A stretch of DNA of 64,000 nucleotides from NCBI RefSeq assembly GCF_954871325.1, contig NC_088775.1, positions 46,477,561 to 46,541,560 on the forward strand. The letters run 5' to 3'. Below are positions 23,571 through 35,422 of this stretch, one piece after another; positions within the stretch are counted from its first letter, which is position 1, and each line of letters begins with the position of its first letter. A program made the translations under genes and the position numbers. Source of the stretch: Gordionus sp. m RMFG-2023. Lineage: Eukaryota; Nematomorpha; Gordioida; Chordodea; Parachordodidae. Below the pieces are notes generated by a model. It saw only the letters and a program-made list of their open reading frames with translations, ran no database searches and had not been told where the DNA came from.

Positions 23571-24221
23571 ATATTGAAAAATAAAATATATATCATTCGG
23601 GAGTCATTTCATCATATTTTTTGCACTAAGTTTCTTTTTAGGGTTCTCATATTTGAGTGAGGAATTGAAAGTTCTAATCAGGCATTAAATATTAGTGTAC
23701 GCTATTTTTCATTTTAGCAAGATATCTATTATGGCAATTTTCTTTTTTCTTTTTATTGTCTATCAAACGGATTAAATTAATATACAATTAAGGTTTAAAC
23801 AGTGAATTTACAGAATAAATACTTTCAGTAATTTTATAATCTTCTGGTTAGCCAAAATCTTGTTACTAATGAATTTTTCCTTTAATCTAGCTACTATATT
23901 GGTTAAAGTCAGAAATTATTAGATCACAAACATGCTATATTTTAGAATTAGGCTTGTTCAGCCAATTTTAACTTAAATTATATAAACACCACCGTAAAAT
24001 CAATATAATATAAGAATATTTGCTTTAAGACCGGTGAAGCGTGATACATTAACTACCCTTATCACATACCTCTGAGTTAAGATAACAATATGATAGATTA
24101 ACTCTCCCTTTGATAAATAGTGTTAAGGAGAGTTGATTAATAGATCTTAATTATAATGTAAATTTATAGGGAGAGTTATATGATCATGCAGTTTTTTTTT
24201 ATTAACTGAAATTTTTGTAAT
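23571..24221. other. AT-rich non-coding DNA
   Basis: No gene seen. A short direct repeat (GGAGAGTT and similar) near 24125-24175. Confidence 0.35.
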
Positions 24222-24700
24222 TTAATTTTTGATATTAAATTTGATTTTCGAAATTAAATTTTGATCTTCGAAACTAAATTAATTTTCGAAATTAAATTTT
24301 GATTTTCAAAATTAAATTTTGATTTTAGAAATTAAATTTTGATTTTAGAAATTAAATTTTGATTTTAGAAATTAAATTTTGATTTTAGAAATTAAATTTT
24401 GATTTTAGAAATTAAATTTTCAGTGATCCGTGATATATAGCGCATATGCCTTCTGGCGTTGAATAAACAACAGAGCTACGCTAGGTATTCCTCATTTCCA
24501 TCTAATTGGAACATAAGTTAATTGGGGTGAAAGTTTAAAAAAAAATATGAGGAGCCCTCTACACGTTTGTAGGCAAGCCGCACGTATTTGTACGCGCAAC
24601 ATTTCGAAAAATGTTACAGACGTCCATAGGCTTTAAGAAAAAGAGCGGGTTCAAAATTAAATTTTGATTTTCGAAATTAAATTTTGATTTTCCAAATTAA
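24222..24700. repeat. 20-bp minisatellite, interrupted
   Basis: Unit GATTTTAGAAATTAAATTTT repeats about nine times up to 24420, the last five being identical. It resumes for about two copies at 24651-24700 with the variant GATTTTCGAAATTAAATTTT. An unrelated segment of about 230 bp (24421-24650) separates the two blocks. Confidence 0.9.
24421..24650. other. GC-richer insert inside the 20-bp minisatellite
   Basis: Contains GAGCCCTCTACACGTTTG, GCCGCACGTATTTGTACGCG and an inverted pair CATTTCGAAAAATG. No terminal inverted repeats, poly(A) tail or target duplication were found, so its nature is open. Confidence 0.45.
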
Positions 24701-24904
24701 ATAATGAATCGAATTTAATTTTATTAAACTTGTTTGTATAAGATTGTTATCTGAAAAGGTTGAAAAAAAACTTAGATGTTATATAACTAAATATCAGAAA
24801 TTATAATATTATCTGTCTCATAAATTTCAATATTAAAAAATTTTAATTATTTGTCACTCATAAGCGTCAATATATCTAAACATATAAACTTTAAGCATCA
24901 CCTG

Positions 24905-25285
24905 TCATGTCAATATTGCTATATATAACCTTTAAATATGTAAGTTATTAATGTCAGTATTACTATATAAGAAACTTTTAACATCATATGTCAGTCATTA
25001 ATATCAGTATTACTATATAATAGAAACTGTTAACATTACATGTCAGCATTAATGTCAGTATTACTTAATAATAGAAACTTTTAACATTATATGTAAGTCA
25101 TTAATGTTAGTATTACTAAATATTGGAAAGTTTTAACATTACATGTCAGTCAGTTATGTAATTATTACTAGATAATAAAAACTTTTAACATTATACGTCA
25201 GTAATAAATGTCAGTATTACTAAATTTTATAATGATATTTTATTAATATTATAACGTCAATCATAAATGTTAGTATTACTAAAGG
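24905..25285. repeat. minisatellite, period about 51 bp, about seven copies
   Basis: Each unit has GTCAGTATTACTA, then AGAAACTTTTAACAT and ATGTCAGTCATTA. The GTCAG or GTTAG core recurs at about 24953, 25003, 25054, 25106, 25158, 25210 and 25269. More worn units extend left to about 24860. Confidence 0.85.
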
Positions 25286-25789
25286 GAGTAAATTTAGGTT
25301 AAAATATAACGTTACACAGGGATAAACGCCCCCCCCCCCAAAAAAAATATTTTAAACCCCCTCCCCCACCATTGAAATATCCTGTCTACTCCACTGTTCG
25401 AAATGACAGCTAAGGGTTGCTTAATTGTGCGGAGGGTAAGAGCAGAAAAAGCATTAAGTATTCGAGGAATGGCTGGTGATCTTAATTTTCTGGTTCTGAT
25501 GAGATAGCAGTAGCCCCCATTTGGTTATTTAAATAAGTTAATTATATAATGGACAGTTATATCTGGTAAGTGCCTGAGGTCTGGTAGGCTCTTAAAAAAT
25601 ATGTAATTGGTATACCAAATGAGCTGTGTAATTGTAATGTATTGTAGTATAGTTATTTTTTATTGTCAGAATTAGCATTTGATAAAATGTTATAGAAATT
25701 AACATAACAGTTGTATGGTAAATAATCTTTCTCTAATCTTTCCAGGAGGGAGCAATGAATGGAAGTATTGACAGAAATTACATTATTTA
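25286..25789. other. AT-rich DNA with one worn element end
   Basis: C-run and CCCCCTCCCCCACC at 25330-25368, then GTCTACTCCACTG at 25384, which resembles an inverted CAGTGG(A/C)GTAG hAT end. The partner end was not found. Confidence 0.4.
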
Positions 25790-26105
25790 TGTTTATAAAA
25801 AAAAATTAAACTTAAATTCGTTTTATACAACCTTCGAGCTAAAAGTATTTTTTCGCTTTTGTCATATCAATTTATTTTGTAAATAATTTATATTAATGTA
25901 TATTATATTAACTAATCATTTTTATTATATATATATATATATATTATATTAACTTCATTTTTATTATATATATATATATAACTTTAAATTTGTTATATTT
26001 TTCAGTGGTAATTTTTGATTTATTAAATTAAAATAAAGTTGTTACAGTATTAAACTTTTATCATATAATTTTATATTTTATAGTGCTGTTCATCACTTTG
26101 TTTCA
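25790..26105 (+). repeat. 5' LTR
   Basis: Begins TGTTTATAAAA and ends GTTTCA, with TGCTGTTCATCACTTTGTT near the end shared with the 3' LTR. It is about 60 bp longer than its partner because of an AT-repeat expansion. A candidate primer-binding site, TGGTGGCAGCGAC, follows directly (26106-26118). Confidence 0.85.
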
Positions 26106-26185
26106 TGGTGGCAGCGACTATCTTTTGTAAATTAAAATTAGGATTATAGATTAATTAATAATTTTGACGACATTTTTATAATTAC

Positions 26186-27380
26186 TTAAATATGGTGGAT
26201 AATAAAAAAATCCCACTTTCTAATGACACTGTTTCATATAAATGTGAGTTTCCTAAATATATAGGAAACATTCGTATATATTATAACCAAAATTGAACTT
26301 AATTCAAGAATAACTATAGTACAGATAACAATAATGCTACTATCTTACTCCACAATTTACCAGAAGACATCTTTATTAAAGTAGTCGCCACGAATTAACA
26401 AGCTCAGGTTATTAGAGCCTGGTAAGATTCGAAACAAGAGAATTAGCGATTTAAATGCTGCCGTCCGAAAGGGGAACGAAAGTTTTCTAAGATTGGATCA
26501 CCCAAATTTGTCAGCTCAACATGGATTGCAACTTTGTTGGATATGGTTATGGAGAATAAAGGTGTCAAGCTTATCTAAGGAAATATACAGAATTAAATAT
26601 TTATTTATTTTAGATGACATCATAAATATAGGTAAAGAATTGTTGAAATTGATATCGAAACATCAATACATAAGATCGTTATCAAAAACAATACACACTC
26701 CTATTTAAAGTACGTGGAGAGAGAAGACAAGATAAGAAAGTTAACAAACAAAAACAGCAGATATGATAATACCAATGTGATATCATATGCCGAGATTGAC
26801 AGACATTACGATAATCAGTGCAAACAACAGTTTAGACAATCAAGGCAGCCACAACCACATTATAACAACTAAAGATTTAGCAACCAAAATAATTATCATT
26901 TTTCAAGGCTAAACTATGACAGATTTCATGTTCAAAATAAATGGGAAACTCCTTACGTTCCTTTCAATAATAACGACATAAGATATAATGACAATCATAG
27001 ATTTAATAATAACAATTTTAGATATAATAATAATTACAGGCCTTTTATTGATTTTAAATACTTCAACAGATTTGACAACAACAGACAACCGTTTCAAAAT
27101 TTTAGAGATTATAATAGATACAACGTGTATCAACAATTACGATCGTGAGAATAGAAATTACGTGGCTCATATTTCTAGACATCAAGCGCCTTATTTAAAT
27201 AAGATAAATACCGTTAATATAGAAGATATCGAAGACGGTAAAATCATGTTTAACGACAAGAAAGATTACAATTTAATAAATATTGACTTAAATAACATAG
27301 AAAACGAGGTTCAAAATTACAAAGATGATGCATACATGGTGAGCATCAAAATTAACAACATCACAACTTCCAGTAGATAC
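26186..27380 (+). pseudogene. gag-like region of the gypsy fossil
   Basis: The downstream half (about 26740-27180) is very rich in Asn, Arg, Tyr and Phe (for example NNNDIRYNDNHRF and NNNFRYNNNYR), like the nucleic-acid-binding tail of a gag protein. I see no CCHC zinc knuckle there. Broken. Confidence 0.5.
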
Positions 27381-27399
27381 TAGCACGAGATTTACATTT

Positions 27400-28143
27400 C
27401 TACCAGAATATATGATTGAGAAAACAAGTAAAAAATATTATAACATACTGTTATCAGGTTACGATGGCAAGACGATACAAGTGATAAATACAGCACGAAA
27501 TTTTCAAATTTTAGACGCGTTAATCGTAAACAGTAATAAAATGCCTTTGTTGGGAAGATCTTGGTTAAAACATTTTAAAAATATACTTGAAAGATTCATA
27601 GGTATTGCAATATCCACGCACAAGGGATACTACAGGTTCGCAAGACTTCCATTCGGACTTAAAACGTTTCAGCCATATTTCTACAAAAAATGGAACAAGT
27701 TTTTGGAGATTTAAAAGATGTAATATTAGACGACTTATTAATTACAATTGATAACGATGAGATACAAATGGAGAATATAAAGAAAGTATTTGAAAGGATC
27801 ATTAAATATGGATTAACACCTAATTTTGACAAAAGTTTATTCTTACAAGAGAGAATACTATTTTTGGGACACGACATTGACAATTATGGTATACATCCTA
27901 ACGATAACAAAATCAAAGCAATCATAAACATGCCCTAAGCAAATTCAGAAGAACTTTCCATTTTTTTAGGCATGGCTAGCTACTACCGAAAATTTTTAAA
28001 CAATTTTGCGGATCTGGCAGATCTACTATATAAAGTAATCAATAAAGATAAATGGACTTGAGATAGAACATCAAGAATACTAGAAAAAAATAAAAAGTTT
28101 AATCAGTCAACCTCCTATGTTGAACTTTTTCAAGCCAAACTTA
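27400..28143 (+). pseudogene. protease/reverse transcriptase region of the gypsy fossil
   Basis: GYYRFARLPFGLKTFQ and, further on, a segment with VFERIIKYGLTPNFDKS and LFLGHDIDNYGIHPNDNKIK match the gypsy reverse transcriptase hallmarks (RLPFGL; LGH-x-I-x-x-x-GI-x-P). A YYRKFLNNF-like segment follows near 27980. Broken; interrupted at 28152 by a hAT element. Confidence 0.85.
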
Positions 28144-28151
28144 CCCATAGG

Positions 28152-29727
28152 TAAACCTGTGCGCCGACGAAACTATCGGCGGCCGGTGCAATTTTCAAAA
28201 AATCTAATCGACGGCCTGCGGCGCGCCGATTTTTAGCCGCCGTCAATAAAATCGGTATAAATTTTTATAACAAAAATTACACTATTCTACATATATCTCG
28301 GCATATTTTTTTAATATTCATTTAATAGAAAACTTATTATATCCAAAATCGATTTCGTAATTTTAAAATTATCATGTATAAAAATTATTTTATTTAAATT
28401 TTCGGGACATAATGATGATCTCCTTCAATTTAACGTCAATCCAGCGGTAGAGAAAACTCTTTCACTAGGTGTGCTAGTCGCCGGAATGCAAAGAATTTTT
28501 TTGTCGAGCCTGGAAAGATTGGGAAGTTCACTCTTCTTTTCTCTCCAAAAGTTTAGAACACATATCTTGCGAATGTCGTTTTCCAAGAAAACTGTGGCAT
28601 TCTTGTTCTAAGTCACCTAACTTGGAATCATAATTTATATTTTTTGAATGTTTATTTGCCAATTTTGTCAAATAACTTGAATTTAATAATTAATCCTCAT
28701 TAGCTATATTTACTACCTGATTATCATCATTCTCTATAAGTTTAAGATGTTTTATTATAAATTCTGAAGCTGAGCAATTTTGCTCTATTAAATACTTTGA
28801 CACAATTGCCAATTTTTAAAATCTTGGATCTAAAAGAGAAGCCAATACCTAGATAATTTTAAATAAAAAATAAAAGAATATACTTATATAATATTACTTG
28901 CAGATTACAAACCGGAAATCGTAACGCAGGTTTTTTTAGCATAATTTCCTTAAGTGAAATAATTTCAGAACTATCACTATCATTTACTATTATATGTATT
29001 TCAATTCCACTTCTAAAAAGTAACGCCAAGTTTAAGTAGGCCCTTTTTGTACTGAAAGAAATTCGACAATTTCTTTAAATTTTGGAAGAAATACTAATAG
29101 TTCTTCTACCAAATCAGATTAATAATTTAAGAAAGTGCTTCCCAATTCTTTTTAAAGCATTATTAATTAAATTCTTATTTAATCCAGATATGCTTTCTAG
29201 CATAATTAATATACAATGTCAACGTGTTGGGACATTTAATTTTAAGGTTTTCATATGCGTGGAATTATTGTTATTATTACCATTGGAATTGCCAATTTGA
29301 AAGAGCAGTAATAATTTCTCTAATTCTTTTGCGAAAAATTTCCAGACTATGGATTTTTTATTATCCAGAGTTAGGATTAAAATTATTTATAGAATTATTA
29401 AATGTAGATACATCCATTTTAAAAATATGTAAAATTATGGTAACTTTTGGAATTTTAGATTTATGATTGATTGAATTCTATAATGACGTCAATATAATTA
29501 TGATTTTAAAATAGTAAAAAATAAAAATTCATATCCTGATTGACATTAAAAAATTAGAAGTGTGATGTTGACCAATTAGTAGAATAAAAAGGTTCAAAAT
29601 ATGAAAGAAATTTCTGCGCCGGCCATGCGCCGCCGACATGAAAATCGGCGGCGCGCCGGTGTGATTTTCTTAAAAGGCGGCGTTTTCAGCGTAACCAAAA
29701 AAGGTGGCCGGCCGGCGCACAGATCTG
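28152..29727 (-). mobile_element. hAT element nested in the gypsy fossil, with CpG-rich ends
   Basis: 1,576 bp between perfect 8-bp duplications CCCATAGG (28144-28151, 29728-29735). The right end inverted reads CAGATCTGTGCGCCGGCC; the left reads TAAACCTGTGCGCCGACG. The outer 100 bp on each side are strikingly CpG- and GC-rich (GGCGGC, GCGCGCC) in an otherwise AT-rich element. The minus strand holds transposase remains. Confidence 0.9.
28411..28950 (-). pseudogene. hAT transposase C-terminal half with a 49-bp intron
   Basis: The minus strand near 28490 gives LCIPATSTPSERVFSTAGLT followed by LN, the hATC dimerisation motif. Near 28848 it gives VLASLLDPRF, the usual LLDPR segment. Before that, LKKPALRFPVCNLQ ends at 28898 next to GTAATA, and the LASLLDPRF part starts after ATCTAG at 28848, so 28849-28897 looks like a spliced intron. 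Stops follow DPRF. The N-terminal half is not readable. Confidence 0.7.
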
Positions 29728-29735
29728 CCCATAGG

Positions 29736-29930
29736 TATGCCGATGATGCGTCTAAAAGTGGCTTAGGAGCTATCTTATTTCATATAGGAGAGATGCCAAA
29801 GGATAGCCTATAGCTTTTGCCTCAAGATTCATATTAAAATCTGAAAGAAACTATACTAACATCGAACGCGAGGCGTTAGCAATATTTTACGATAAAAATC
29901 CAGGAATGTATACCATCAATGATAATTTAA
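29736..29930 (+). pseudogene. RNase H region of the gypsy fossil
   Basis: DDASKSGLGAILFH, then a YTNIEREALAI-like segment, are the RNase H hallmarks (DAS-x-x-G-x-GA; Y-x-x-x-E-x-E-x-LA). It directly follows the hAT insertion and its CCCATAGG duplicate. Broken. Confidence 0.8.
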
Positions 29931-30109
29931 AAGAAAATAATGACTTTGGGATTTGCCAATTAACTTCAAAATTATCGCAAAAGAAACTTCGAATGATATA
30001 GAATTGATGTAAGTAATAAACGATATTAGAAAGGATGATACGATAAAATATATAATAATATGATGACGGAATTGTGTATTATGGGAAATTATCTATTTAA
30101 AGATTATAA

Positions 30110-30960
30110 AATTATCATACCGAAAGATTTAAAAAAGTCAATACTACAACATTTGCACGAAGGACATTTGGGTGCTGGCAAACCAAATATTTAGTGAATG
30201 AATACCTTTGGTGTCCTGGAATTACTAATGACATCGATAATGAAATAAAAGTCGGTTAAATCAACTGCGGAGATCACAATAAAAGATTAATAAAAACGAT
30301 GAGCTTATTTGGCATTCTAGAACAAATAGTCACGGACAATGGCTCAAATTTTTCTAATCTACTGTTTAAAAAATTTTTTGGAGACCACGATATACATCAC
30401 TTTCTGACTTCAGCTCACCATCAGCAGTCCAATGGGCAAGTCGAAAGGATGGTCAGAACCAGTGGCGTAGCTACGGGGGTGGTTTTCGGGTTTGGACCCC
30501 TCCCAGAGCAAAAATTTATTTTTGGAATATACGTTCAAAAGACATATAATAATGTCTTTATATCAAATAAATACCAATAATATTTATATTTTTCTGATTT
30601 TAATGTTCGTGGAAGGATATTATATTACTATTGAAATTATTCTGGATAGTATTATTATAAAGTCATTGAGAATAATCTACTAAATTTATGTATGGACCCC
30701 CTCTAAGGAAAATTCCTAGCTACGCCACTGGTCAGAACTTTCAAATGAAAAGATGCATGGAATAAAATAATAGACTTAGATATAGCTCTTGAAATTTTTT
30801 TATTCAATTACAGAATGACGGGTATTCCTCCAAGGAAACTAATATATAATCACGACATGAGAATCGAATGGAATTTATTAAAATATAAAAAAGACGATAA
30901 TATTTTGCTTAAGACTTTACAGAAAAATAGACTTATAGACTTCGGAGATAAAATTTAGCA
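30110..30960 (+). pseudogene. integrase region of the gypsy fossil
   Basis: A histidine-containing segment (LHEGHLGAGKP) near 30155, then EQIVTDNGSNFSNLLFKKFF and HHFLTSAHHQQSNGQVER, matching the integrase core (DNG-x-x-F; HP-x-x-NG-x-x-ER). Interrupted by the MITE 30460-30730. Broken. Confidence 0.85.
30460..30730. mobile_element. hAT MITE nested in the integrase region
   Basis: 271 bp, perfect 8-bp duplications GTCAGAAC (30452-30459, 30731-30738). Ends CAGTGGCGTAGCTACGGG and, inverted, CAGTGGCGTAGCTAGGAA; 14 bp identical. G-run inside the left end and C-run (GGACCCCCTC) inside the right. No coding potential. Confidence 0.95.
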
Positions 30961-31438
30961 CAAAATATTTGGAGTTAACAAATGGGAGGAAGGCATTATC
31001 ATAAACAAAGAAAAATATATGCTATATCAAATAAACATAATAAATGTGGTATTAAAGAGACATACGGATCAACCTAAAAAAAAAATTTATTAACAATAAA
31101 ATTATCACCTTTGAACAGAACACTTTGCCTACTGTCACATTTTACAAGAGGGAAAATGTTGGAAAAGTTATAATTAAAAAAAAAAAATTTTTGACTAACG
31201 TATCGAGGCCAATTAAAAAGATAACAACACCCGTACATGAAGATTATATCTTAAACACAAATTCACAATAATTAACATCAACACACAAAACCATTACATT
31301 ATTAAAAATAATAGGCATATTTATATAAAAAAAGTTTTTTTTGAATAAAATATGAGATGATTTATTGAGCAGAATATTGATCGATCAGGAAATTTAACAA
31401 CATCATAGAACATGATCAATAAATTTAACGAGATAGAA

Positions 31439-32691
31439 CATAGGCGTATCCAAGTATTTCCTAAAAGGGGGGGTATTAAAAAAAACTCTGGGGCTTCGCC
31501 CCGAGACCCCATGTGTGGACCGCGGCCCGCTTTTGCCCGGCCTTCAGCCGGGTTACCTTAGTCTATATATAGCATAAGATATTTTTACAAAATAGGAGGT
31601 TATTTTTATTAAAAGAATAAGCCTGGAACAAATATGAAATATATTTTTATTATATATAATATAATAAATTACTTGTATATACATTAATATAAAAGCTTGG
31701 TAATAATTTATTCCAAACAAGTATAAGAAATTTATTCCAAACAAATATAAGAAATTTATTTATAAAAAGTAAGTATAGACATATAATTTCCTCTATTTTA
31801 TAGAATGATAATGTTTACAAAATACTAGGTAAAATTCCACTTTTACAGACATATTTGACAGTTAGAGAATATATTACAGTTATTATTTTAACAAAATTTA
31901 CTAATCTATGCTCTTGATAATAAATATAGCAACAAGTATTCAATTATTTAACGCCATCTATTTATTTTATATAAAAAATGATATTAAAAAATAATCTTCA
32001 TATTATTCATCTTACCTTTAAAGGATATTTTCTGATGTTCTAATCAATATTTTATAGTTTTCTGAAAATACATAATTCACTATATTGGTAAAAATTATTT
32101 GATTGTCATTTGATAATTTAGATACATTGTAAATCTACGACATATAATGTTCCACTGTTTGTATTGTGCTTTAATTTTTTAATTTAATTTATGATTTAAT
32201 TTTATCAATAGTTTATTAATTATATTTTACTTTTATTAAAATAAATAAATTAAAATTATTCATTTATAAAAAATTATATTTCATATATTATATTTGATAT
32301 ATTATAATATTTAGTAATTTTATGGATCTATTATTAATAATTATAATACATTTCACTTTTGTCTTAAAAGACTTATCTTTGGCTTATATTCCATTTCTTA
32401 AAAAGCATTTTTAGCTTACTTTTTTTATATATAAATGCTTTTTTTCCAAAAATGTATAAATTATGATGAATAGTTTTATAAAAAAATATCAACTTTTACA
32501 TTCTTTCTTTCAAATTATTGTTTAAGATATATGCATACGTTTTTGGGGGTCAGGTAGTGGGAGGAAGACTAAGGGAGATATTTTTTATTAGTTTAAAAGG
32601 ATATTCACAAAAAGTGATAAATTTCTTAAGTTGGGGGGAATTTCCCCTTGCCTTCCTCCCCCCCCCCACCCCACCTTTGGCTATGCCTATG
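31439..32691. mobile_element. hAT-type element nested near the 3' end of the gypsy fossil
   Basis: 1,253 bp. Ends CATAGGCGTATCCAAGTA and, inverted, CATAGGCATAGCCAAAGG. Flanks AGATAGAA (31431-31438) and ACATAGAA (32692-32699) match at seven of eight positions. G-run at the left, C-run at the right. Two GC-rich hairpins sit 50-115 bp from the left end. No transposase was recognised; a 63-codon minus frame at 31553-31744 is AT-codon filler. Confidence 0.85.
31490..31502. repeat. GC-rich mini-hairpin near a hAT-type end
   Basis: GGGGCTTCGCCCC, the complement of the GCGAAGC type, 51 bp inside 31439-32691. A second stem, CCCGGCCTTCAGCCGGG, lies at 31536-31552. Confidence 0.75.
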
Positions 32692-32792
32692 ACATAGAAC
32701 ATAATCAAAAATAACGACTTCGTAGAATATTAAAAATAATGAAGATTTAATAAAAGCTATAAATGGTTATGATAATTTTTTTGAGCGAAGAA

Positions 32793-33045
32793 TGTTTAAA
32801 TAAAAAAAAAATTAAACTTAAATTCATTTTATACAACCTTCGAGCTAAAAGTTTTTTTCGTTTTTGTCATATCAATTTATTTTGTAAATTATTTTATTAA
32901 TCATTTTTGTTATATATATATTTGAAGATTTGTTATATTTTTCAGTCGTAATTTTTAATTTATTAAATTAAAATAAAGATGTTTGAGTAATAAACTATTA
33001 TCATTTAATTTTAATTTTTATAGTGCTGTTCATCACTTTGTTACA
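32793..33045 (+). repeat. 3' LTR
   Basis: Begins TGTTTAAATAAA and ends GTTACA. Shares ACAACCTTCGAGCTAAAAGT, TTTTTGTCATATCAATTTAT and TGCTGTTCATCACTTTGTT with the 5' LTR. Purine-rich GAGCGAAGAA precedes it, as expected for a polypurine tract. Confidence 0.85.
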
Positions 33046-33317
33046 GTTTATGTATAGAAGTTTTGGATGACATTGACCTATTAATTGCTGAGTCCATTCA
33101 TTAATAAAATTAAAATATTTAAACTCATGCATATGGAATGGTAAAATCTCGATAGAATGGTTGTCTCATCTTGTAAATAGCAAATTTTATCAGATTCAGG
33201 ATTGAAATTAATATTATTATTCTCATTGTATTTATGGCTAAATGTCTGTATTGAAATACATCTTATTAGACTGTGATATAATATCTGATGCTAACAATGA
33301 CCTATTAATATTAGAGT

Positions 33318-35414
33318 CAGGGCCGTAGCTAAGAATTTACAGTTATGGAGGCCAGCTGCTTACTTGAGGGGGCCACCATTTTTTTAAAATAAAACAAATA
33401 ATTAAGCATTCATAGAAATTTTTTACTATTTTTATTAAAAATTTATTAATGTAATATGAATACAAAATAATACTATAATATGAATATACAAAATAATATT
33501 ATAATATAATATGACTATTTTTATTTTTAAATTTTAACATAAATTAATTAAAGGATAAATTTTGAGTTATTTTTTTTTCATAAGCCATCAATACTAAAAT
33601 TTGCTACGTTGATCTTTCTTAGACTCTCTAGTGCTCGATAGAACTCTCTTTACTGTAGAGAAAGAGGACACACAAGAATCTGTTGGTACCCTAATGATGA
33701 TGGCTGTTGAGTAGCATTTATACAAATCTTTAAATGCATGATGATATTTTTTTTATACATAATATTTAGGATATTTTTAAAATTATGTGTTTCTTTAACT
33801 TCTGCAGCTAATAATCCTTTAACCATTTTCATTTCATGATGTAACTTTCCCTATTTAAGTTTAATAATGATTCTAATTGGGCCATTTTATCCAATAATCA
33901 AGGTCAAAGGGGGACAATGTATTAAAACATGATAGAAGATTATAGTTATTTTGTGTAAATCTATCTAAAAAACGATCAACACAAAGTAGTCAATAATTTC
34001 ATAATATTCCTTATTAAAGAACTCCAATTGGAGTCTTTTTCACAATCAAATTGTAATTTGGTCTCGACTAAAAAATCTTGAAAATTTATAGGCGTTTTAC
34101 ATACCTTGATGATTTGTGGGGAGTGAGATTAAAGTTTGCTTTCAGCCTTAATTCTAATTAAATCAAGAGAATTATCGCTTCGTTTATTTTATTGATAGTT
34201 TAATCAAAACAATATTTAGCATCCACTATATTATTACCTTCTGGCTGTAAATACTTATTTAGTGGATCTATTATTATTATATCTCATAAATTATAATGGT
34301 TAAATAACCTAATTTATATTAACGCATTGAGATACCAGATGCTTCGACGGAATAATGAGTGGAAACCTTTGAATTAAGAGTTCTATAAGAAAAGTAAAAT
34401 AATACTTCACCAATAGCCTCAAAATTCTCATAAATGATGCGAGATGCTTCTAAATGACCAGTCCACCTCTGGTCTAAAAGTCTCTTAAGAGTATGGCCTG
34501 CATATTTACAGGATGCGTTAAAGTGGCTAAAAATTATACAATGCATTGGATAAATTAAAAAAATTAGAAATAACAATATTATTATGCCAATTTTGAACCA
34601 CAAGATGCAACACGTGGTTGCAATGTATAGAAGGGAACTTTTTTATTAATTATTTTTTGAAGTAGGGTTTGCATTCCTTTATTTCGGCCAGACATAACGT
34701 TTGCCCCATCATATGCCTGGCTTATTATATTCTTTGAATTAATATTTAACTCATTAAGTTGCTTCAAATGCAAATAGTAATGCCTTCAGTAAAAAGACCC
34801 TGTAAATTAATAACCTATTAAATTTTCTTGACTTCTCCAGAAAAATATATAGCTAATAATTATGCTCAAGTTTTCACAACCTTATGCATCTTTTGTCTCA
34901 TCAGCCTTAAGACAAACAAAAGGTATCTCACTTTTATTATATTTATCTGAAATATATTCAAGCACCATATCTGCCATAATAGATATTACTTCGTTTTGAA
35001 TCTGGGGTGATGTATATTGGGCATTTTGGGATATAAATTTTATAATTTTATTTAATTCAGGATCTTTCTGGATGGTGATAAGTACAATTTAAACGTGATT
35101 AAGCGCCTATATAATATCATACACAAACACACATGAAAAGATAAAATATGAATGAATGATGATTTATTATTGGATAAAAAATATAACGGGATAGAATTTA
35201 CAAAGTAGACATGTTTTTAGAATAAATATTTAAAATTTATTTTAAAAATATAAAAATAATATATTACAAAAATTTTTTTTAAATTTGGGGGGCCGAAAAA
35301 ACTTATGGGGGTCATTTTTGGGGGCCAAAGATTTTTGATCCAGGTTTGGGGGCCAAAAAATTTTTTGAGGGGAGGGCTACCCCCCCCCCCCCCCCCCCGT
35401 GTGCCTACGTCCTG
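33318..35414 (-). mobile_element. hAT element (ZMYM1-like group), decayed
   Basis: 2,097 bp between perfect 8-bp duplications ATTAGAGT (33310-33317, 35415-35422). Ends CAGGGCCGTAGCTAAGAA and, inverted, CAGGACGTAGGCACACGG. A long C-run and three GGGGGCC-AAAA blocks lie just inside the right end. Transposase pieces on the minus strand: ISQAYDGANVMSGRNKGMQT near 34710 (catalytic region) and HTLKRLLDQRWTGHLEASRI near 34480, each in a different frame. Related to 12939-15224. Confidence 0.9.
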
Positions 35415-35422
35415 ATTAGAGT

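Larger units (their letters stand above)
25790..33045 (+). mobile_element. Ty3/gypsy LTR retroelement, broken fossil with three nested DNA transposons
   Basis: Two similar LTRs bound a region with gag-like, reverse transcriptase, RNase H and integrase remains in gypsy order. Without the inserted elements it is about 4.1 kb, short for the family. Flanks ATTTA (25785-25789) and GTTTA (33046-33050) may be a worn 5-bp target duplication. It is clearly dead: three hAT-type insertions (28152-29727, 30460-30730, 31439-32691) plus roughly ten or more coding breaks. LTRs that differ by many substitutions and an AT-repeat length change suggest an old insertion. Confidence 0.9.

Noticed and set aside
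24222-25285. Regular repeats as a CRISPR array
   Set aside because: Units are contiguous with no unique spacers, the 51-bp units diverge along their whole length, and the DNA is animal.
25920-25980. TATATA tract as a promoter
   Set aside because: An AT microsatellite expansion inside the 5' LTR that is much shorter in the 3' LTR; no independent sign of promoter function was seen.
26909-27136. 75-codon minus frame rich in Ile and Val
   Set aside because: Antisense of the Asn-rich gag-like region; repetitive AAT codons read backwards give Ile/Val.
29601-29813. 70-codon plus frame with Arg/Gly-rich start
   Set aside because: Runs through the CpG-rich end of the hAT element into the gypsy RNase H region; an accident of the insertion, not a gene.
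35380-35399. Long C-run as possible telomeric or replication feature
   Set aside because: It lies just inside a hAT end with a proven target duplication and matches the C-run habit of other elements here. Its exact length may also be a sequencing artefact.
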